Shown here: one piece after another, positions 61,048 through 64,000 of the stretch
Layout: every line of letters begins with the position of its first letter
Numbering within the stretch: the first letter of the stretch is position 1
Assembly: GCF_000600005.1 (NCBI RefSeq)
Contig: NZ_CP007446.1
Coordinates: 310,001 to 374,000, forward strand
Length of the DNA: 64,000 nt
Reading direction: 5' to 3'
Origin: Snodgrassella alvi wkB2
Lineage (GTDB): Bacteria; Pseudomonadota; Gammaproteobacteria; Burkholderiales; Neisseriaceae
Notes under the pieces: generated by a model
Database searches by the model: none
Told to the model about the DNA's origin: nothing
The model's input: the letters and a program-made list of their open reading frames with translations, nothing else
Position numbers and translations under genes: made by a program

Positions 61048-62217
61048 TTAACCGGCTACCGGATAGGTGCCCGGTATCAGAATATCTTTATTAACGGTTT
61101 TGATATCAGTGTGACCGGTAAAGGCCATGCTGATATCCATTTCGTTATAAATAATTTCCAGTGCACGTGTTACACCATCCTCACCATATGCACCCAGACC
61201 ATACAGGAATGCGCGGCCAATTAGTGTACCCTTGGCTCCCATAGCAATAGCTTTGAGAACATCCTGTCCGCTGCGGATACCACTATCCAGCCAGACTTCA
61301 ATATTATTGCCTACAGCAGAAATAATATTGGGTAATGCATGGATGGTCGAAGGAGCACCATCCAGCTGGCGACCACCATGATTAGACACTATAATTGCAT
61401 CTGCGCCGGATTTCACAGCCATTTCTGCGTCTTCGGCATCAAGAATGCCTTTAATAATCAATTTTCCGCCCCATAGATTCTTGATTTCTTCAATGTCTTT
61501 CCAGCTGAGGCGCGGATCAAACTGTTCAGATGTCCATGAAGACAGTGATGTCATGTCGGCAACGCCTTTGGTATGTCCGACAATATTACGGAAAGTGCGA
61601 CGCTGTGTATTCAGCATAGCCAGACACCATTCCGGCTTAGTAGCCAGATTCATCCAGTTGCGCAGTGTGGGTTTAGGCGGAGTGGATAGCCCGTTTTTAA
61701 TATCTTTATGTCTTTGTCCCAGAACCTGTAAATCAGCAGTAACCACCAATGCTGAGCATTTGGCTTCCTGAGCACGGCGAATCAGATCGCGCATGAATTC
61801 GCGGTCACGCATAACATATAATTGAAACCAGAACGGAGCGCTGGTATTTTCGGCCACGTCTTCAATAGAACATATAGACATAGTAGACAGCGTAAACGGC
61901 ACACCGAATTTTTCGGCCGCACGTGCAGCCAGAATTTCTCCGTCGGCATGCTGCATACCGGTTAATCCGGTAGGTGCCAGTGCCACCGGCATTTTTACTG
62001 TCTGACCTGCCATTGTTGTTTCCAGTGTACGGCCGGTCATATCGGTCAATACACGCTGGCGTAATTTAATTTCCTGAAAATCATTACTATTGGCATGATA
62101 GGTAGATTCAGTCCACGAACCAGTATCAGCATAATCATAAAACATCTTAGGTACTTTGCGTTTGGCAACTTTACGCAAATCTTCGATACAGGTTATTTTG
62201 CTTAATTTGTTTTGCAT
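61048..62217 (-). CDS. lldD: L-lactate dehydrogenase (FMN, quinone-dependent)
   Basis: 389 residues of the alpha-hydroxy-acid oxidase family. It oxidises L-lactate to pyruvate and feeds electrons to the quinone pool. FMN and active-site motifs: PVALAPTGLTGMQHADGE, LSTMSICSIEDVAE, FQLYVMRDREF, LIIKGILDAEDA, VSNHGGRQLDGAPST (catalytic His) and LDSGIRSGQDVLKAIAMGA. Lactate use would fit a gut-associated lifestyle. No lctP or lldR is adjacent. Confidence 0.93.
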   Translation of the reverse strand: MQNKLSKITCIEDLRKVAKRKVPKMFYDYADTGSWTESTYHANSNDFQEIKLRQRVLTDMTGRTLETTMAGQTVKMPVALAPTGLTGMQHADGEILAARAAEKFGVPFTLSTMSICSIEDVAENTSAPFWFQLYVMRDREFMRDLIRRAQEAKCSALVVTADLQVLGQRHKDIKNGLSTPPKPTLRNWMNLATKPEWCLAMLNTQRRTFRNIVGHTKGVADMTSLSSWTSEQFDPRLSWKDIEEIKNLWGGKLIIKGILDAEDAEMAVKSGADAIIVSNHGGRQLDGAPSTIHALPNIISAVGNNIEVWLDSGIRSGQDVLKAIAMGAKGTLIGRAFLYGLGAYGEDGVTRALEIIYNEMDISMAFTGHTDIKTVNKDILIPGTYPVAG

Positions 62218-62388
62218 GTGGATACCTATTTTTCAAATTTTCTTTGAAGAAAACAGTCTTAGCTAGAGAAGATAATGTTATACATCAATTTTATTCGGTT
62301 GTAATCACCATCATTGATTTCCAACTGATTCTTAAATAGTTATTCATCTGCCGGAATCAGAATGAAGCTGGCAGACAGGAATCAGAAT
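62218..62388. other. Spacer upstream of lldD
   Basis: About 170 nt with the lldD promoter. Nothing else recognised. Confidence 0.45.
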
Positions 62389-62556
62389 TCAGACAACGCG
62401 CGATAGTTTATATATCATCACCATAATCAGAATTAGCAGGCAGCTAATGCCAACCAGCATAGTCCATGGTCCCCAGCGTTGTGAGCGTCCGCAAAATCCG
62501 GCAGTTAGTATGGCACAACAGACACCAAGTAAAATCAGTAAAATATAAAAATCCAT
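62389..62556 (-). CDS. Small membrane protein, 55 residues
   Basis: Starts MDFYILLILLGVCCAILTAG, then FCGRSQRWGP, a second helix MLVGISCLLILIMVMIY and a basic end KLSRVV: two transmembrane helices with a short polar loop. GGAG lies 7 nt before the ATG, which supports translation. No family recognised; not part of an evident operon. Confidence 0.6.
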   Translation of the reverse strand: MDFYILLILLGVCCAILTAGFCGRSQRWGPWTMLVGISCLLILIMVMIYKLSRVV

Positions 62557-62796
62557 CTTTCGCTCCAGTTGTATTTCTTTATTGTAAATAATCGCTACGA
62601 TTATTGTAACGGTCAGTTTGCCAATATGTCTGTTTTTTTACAGGACATTAAATATTCACAATTTCTGCTTATTGATATTTTTATCTGTATAAATGATTAT
62701 AAACTGGTAATAATAATAAAATCAGAAATTTTGCGGCAGAAATGACAGATATAAATGGTATTTTTTAGTCTGCAAAGCAATGGCAAGATAAAATAA
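62557..62796. other. Spacer between the small membrane protein and dnaK
   Basis: 240 nt, AT-rich; presumably the promoter of the small gene. No other feature seen. Confidence 0.4.
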
Positions 62797-62818
62797 AACC
62801 CCGCTTGGAAGCGGGGTT
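62797..62818 (-). terminator. Terminator of dnaK
   Basis: A 10-bp GC-rich stem (AACCCCGCTT with AAGCGGGGTT) and, on the minus strand, a T-rich tail. Confidence 0.88.
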
Positions 62819-62837
62819 AAATAGTATCAGGAAAAAA

Positions 62838-64000
62838 TTAGTCTTTTTTCTCTTTATCTTTTACTTCTTCAAATTCAGCGTCTACAACATCATCGCTGCC
62901 TTTGCTTTGCGACTGTTCAGTCTGGGCACCAGCTTGCTGACCTTCGGCCTGTGCCTGAGCATACATCATTTCGCCCAGTTTCTGGCTGGCTGTACCTAAA
63001 GCCTCGGCTTTAGCATCAATTGCAGCTTTATCTTCGCCTTTAACAGCTTCTTCAGCTTCCTTGATGGCTGCTTCAATTTTTTCTTTTTCAGCAGCATCCA
63101 GTTTGTCGCCATATTCAGTCAAGGATTTCTGTACTGAATGAATCAAAGCTTCAGCCTGATTGCGACTGCTTACCAGTTCGGATAGTTTGCGATCTTCCTC
63201 AGCATTAGCTTCTGCATCTTTTACCATGCGTTCGATTTCTTCTTCGCTCAGACCGGAAGAAGCCTGAATGGTGATGTTGGCTTCTTTGCCAGTACCTTTG
63301 TCTTTTGCAGATACATGCAAAATACCGTTGGCGTCGATATCAAAAGTTACTTCTACCTGAGGCACACCACGGGGTGCAGGAGGAATATCACCCAGATTAA
63401 ACTGTCCCAGACTCTTATTAGCAGAAGCACGTTCACGTTCACCCTGTAATACATGGATGGTTACCGCACTTTGATTATCTTCAGCTGTAGAGAATGTTTG
63501 AGTTGCTTTAGTCGGAATGGTAGTGTTTTTGTTGATGAGTTTAGTCATCACACCGCCCATGGTTTCAATACCCAGAGACAAAGGTGTTACATCAAGTAAC
63601 AGCACGTCGTTACGGTCACCGGCCAGTACGGCACCCTGAATAGCAGCACCTACAGCAACAGCTTCATCAGGATTAACATCACGGCGCGGTTCTTTACCGA
63701 AGAAATCTTTAACAGCTTCCTGTACTTTTGGCATACGGCTTTGACCGCCTACCAAAATAACATCATTAATATCATTTACGCTCAGACCGGCATCTTTAAT
63801 TGCAGTGCGGCAAGGTTCGATCGAGCGGGTAATCAGATCTTCTACCAGACTTTCAAACTTGGCACGGGTAATTTTCATCGCCAGATGTTTCGGGCCGGAA
63901 GCGTCCATGGTGATGTAAGGCAGATTGATTTCTGTCTGCTGACCACTGGAAAGTTCGATTTTCGCTTTTTCGGCAGCTTCTTTCAGACGTTGCAGAGCCA
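62838..64000 (-). CDS. dnaK: Chaperone DnaK (Hsp70), C-terminal part
   Basis: The gene runs off the right edge; about 387 codons are visible, from the end of the nucleotide-binding domain to the C-terminus. Visible segments: [35 protein letters not shown], the substrate-binding domain [19 protein letters not shown] and the lid helices, ending in an acidic stretch [17 protein letters not shown], as in bacterial DnaK. A methionine at 63908 is internal, not the start. dnaJ does not follow. Confidence 0.97.
   Translation of the reverse strand, partial: ALQRLKEAAEKAKIELSSGQQTEINLPYITMDASGPKHLAMKITRAKFESLVEDLITRSIEPCRTAIKDAGLSVNDINDVILVGGQSRMPKVQEAVKDFFGKEPRRDVNPDEAVAVGAAIQGAVLAGDRNDVLLLDVTPLSLGIETMGGVMTKLINKNTTIPTKATQTFSTAEDNQSAVTIHVLQGERERASANKSLGQFNLGDIPPAPRGVPQVEVTFDIDANGILHVSAKDKGTGKEANITIQASSGLSEEEIERMVKDAEANAEEDRKLSELVSSRNQAEALIHSVQKSLTEYGDKLDAAEKEKIEAAIKEAEEAVKGEDKAAIDAKAEALGTASQKLGEMMYAQAQAEGQQAGAQTEQSQSKGSDDVVDAEFEEVKDKEKKD

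Overview
The window is chromosomal DNA of a beta-proteobacterium of the family Neisseriaceae. This follows from the rpsG-fusA-tuf-rpsJ string, the divergent cyaY / lptM-lysA and lpxL / metK pairs, the sequence of the complete rrn operon, and a FarAB/EmrAB-type efflux set. The moderate-to-low GC content, very AT-rich spacers, several decayed genes and reduced metabolic clusters would fit a host-associated genus such as Snodgrassella (bee gut). That genus call is inference, not proof.

Layout. 1-3.8 kb: end of rpsG, then fusA, tuf and rpsJ, closed by a terminator directly after rpsJ, so the S10 operon is cut here. 4-14 kb: metabolic genes (PLP aminotransferase, lysA-lptM, cyaY, a LysR regulator, a group II PLP decarboxylase, thiL-pgpA, zapG-like) and a DnaQ/UvrC-like fusion. 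14-20 kb: tRNA-Arg and tRNA-Glu, a SIMPL protein, the 4.5S SRP RNA gene, rhlE, recA, trpE. 20-25 kb: a Fur-box-controlled pair of YbtP/YbtQ-like ABC half-transporters followed by a modD-like gene. 25.3-27.7 kb: a divergent LepA/EF4-like GTPase facing a MerR-type regulator across a MerR-style promoter. 27.7-33.3 kb: a full rrn operon (16S, tRNA-Ile, tRNA-Ala, 23S, 5S) with promoter, boxA sites and RNase III processing stems. 33.4-39.7 kb: trmL, then a compact operon resembling E. coli ynbABCD with an added PlsC-like acyltransferase, an almost complete lipid-synthesis module of undefined product. 40-47 kb: metQ-like lipoprotein, dinG, rplM-rpsI, a dusA pseudogene in a decaying AT-rich spacer, lpxL, metK. 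47.7-53.8 kb: MarR regulator, outer-membrane channel, EmrA/FarA, EmrB/FarB and a second LpxL-like acyltransferase. 53.8-64 kb: housekeeping and accessory genes (SDR-like protein, UDG-like protein, MFS exporter, ynfA, acetolactate decarboxylase, tex, lldD, a small membrane protein) and the 3' part of dnaK.

The best candidates for something undescribed are (i) the MerR-regulated, laterally acquired-looking second LepA-type GTPase beside the rrn operon and (ii) the Ynb-like lipid operon, whose CDP-alcohol phosphotransferase has Asn in place of two of the four signature Asp residues. Other oddities: RecA with Asn after the catalytic Glu, an exonuclease fused to a UvrC-like domain that has lost its GIY-YIG catalytic residues, and an aminotransferase with His in place of the usual phosphate-binding Arg.
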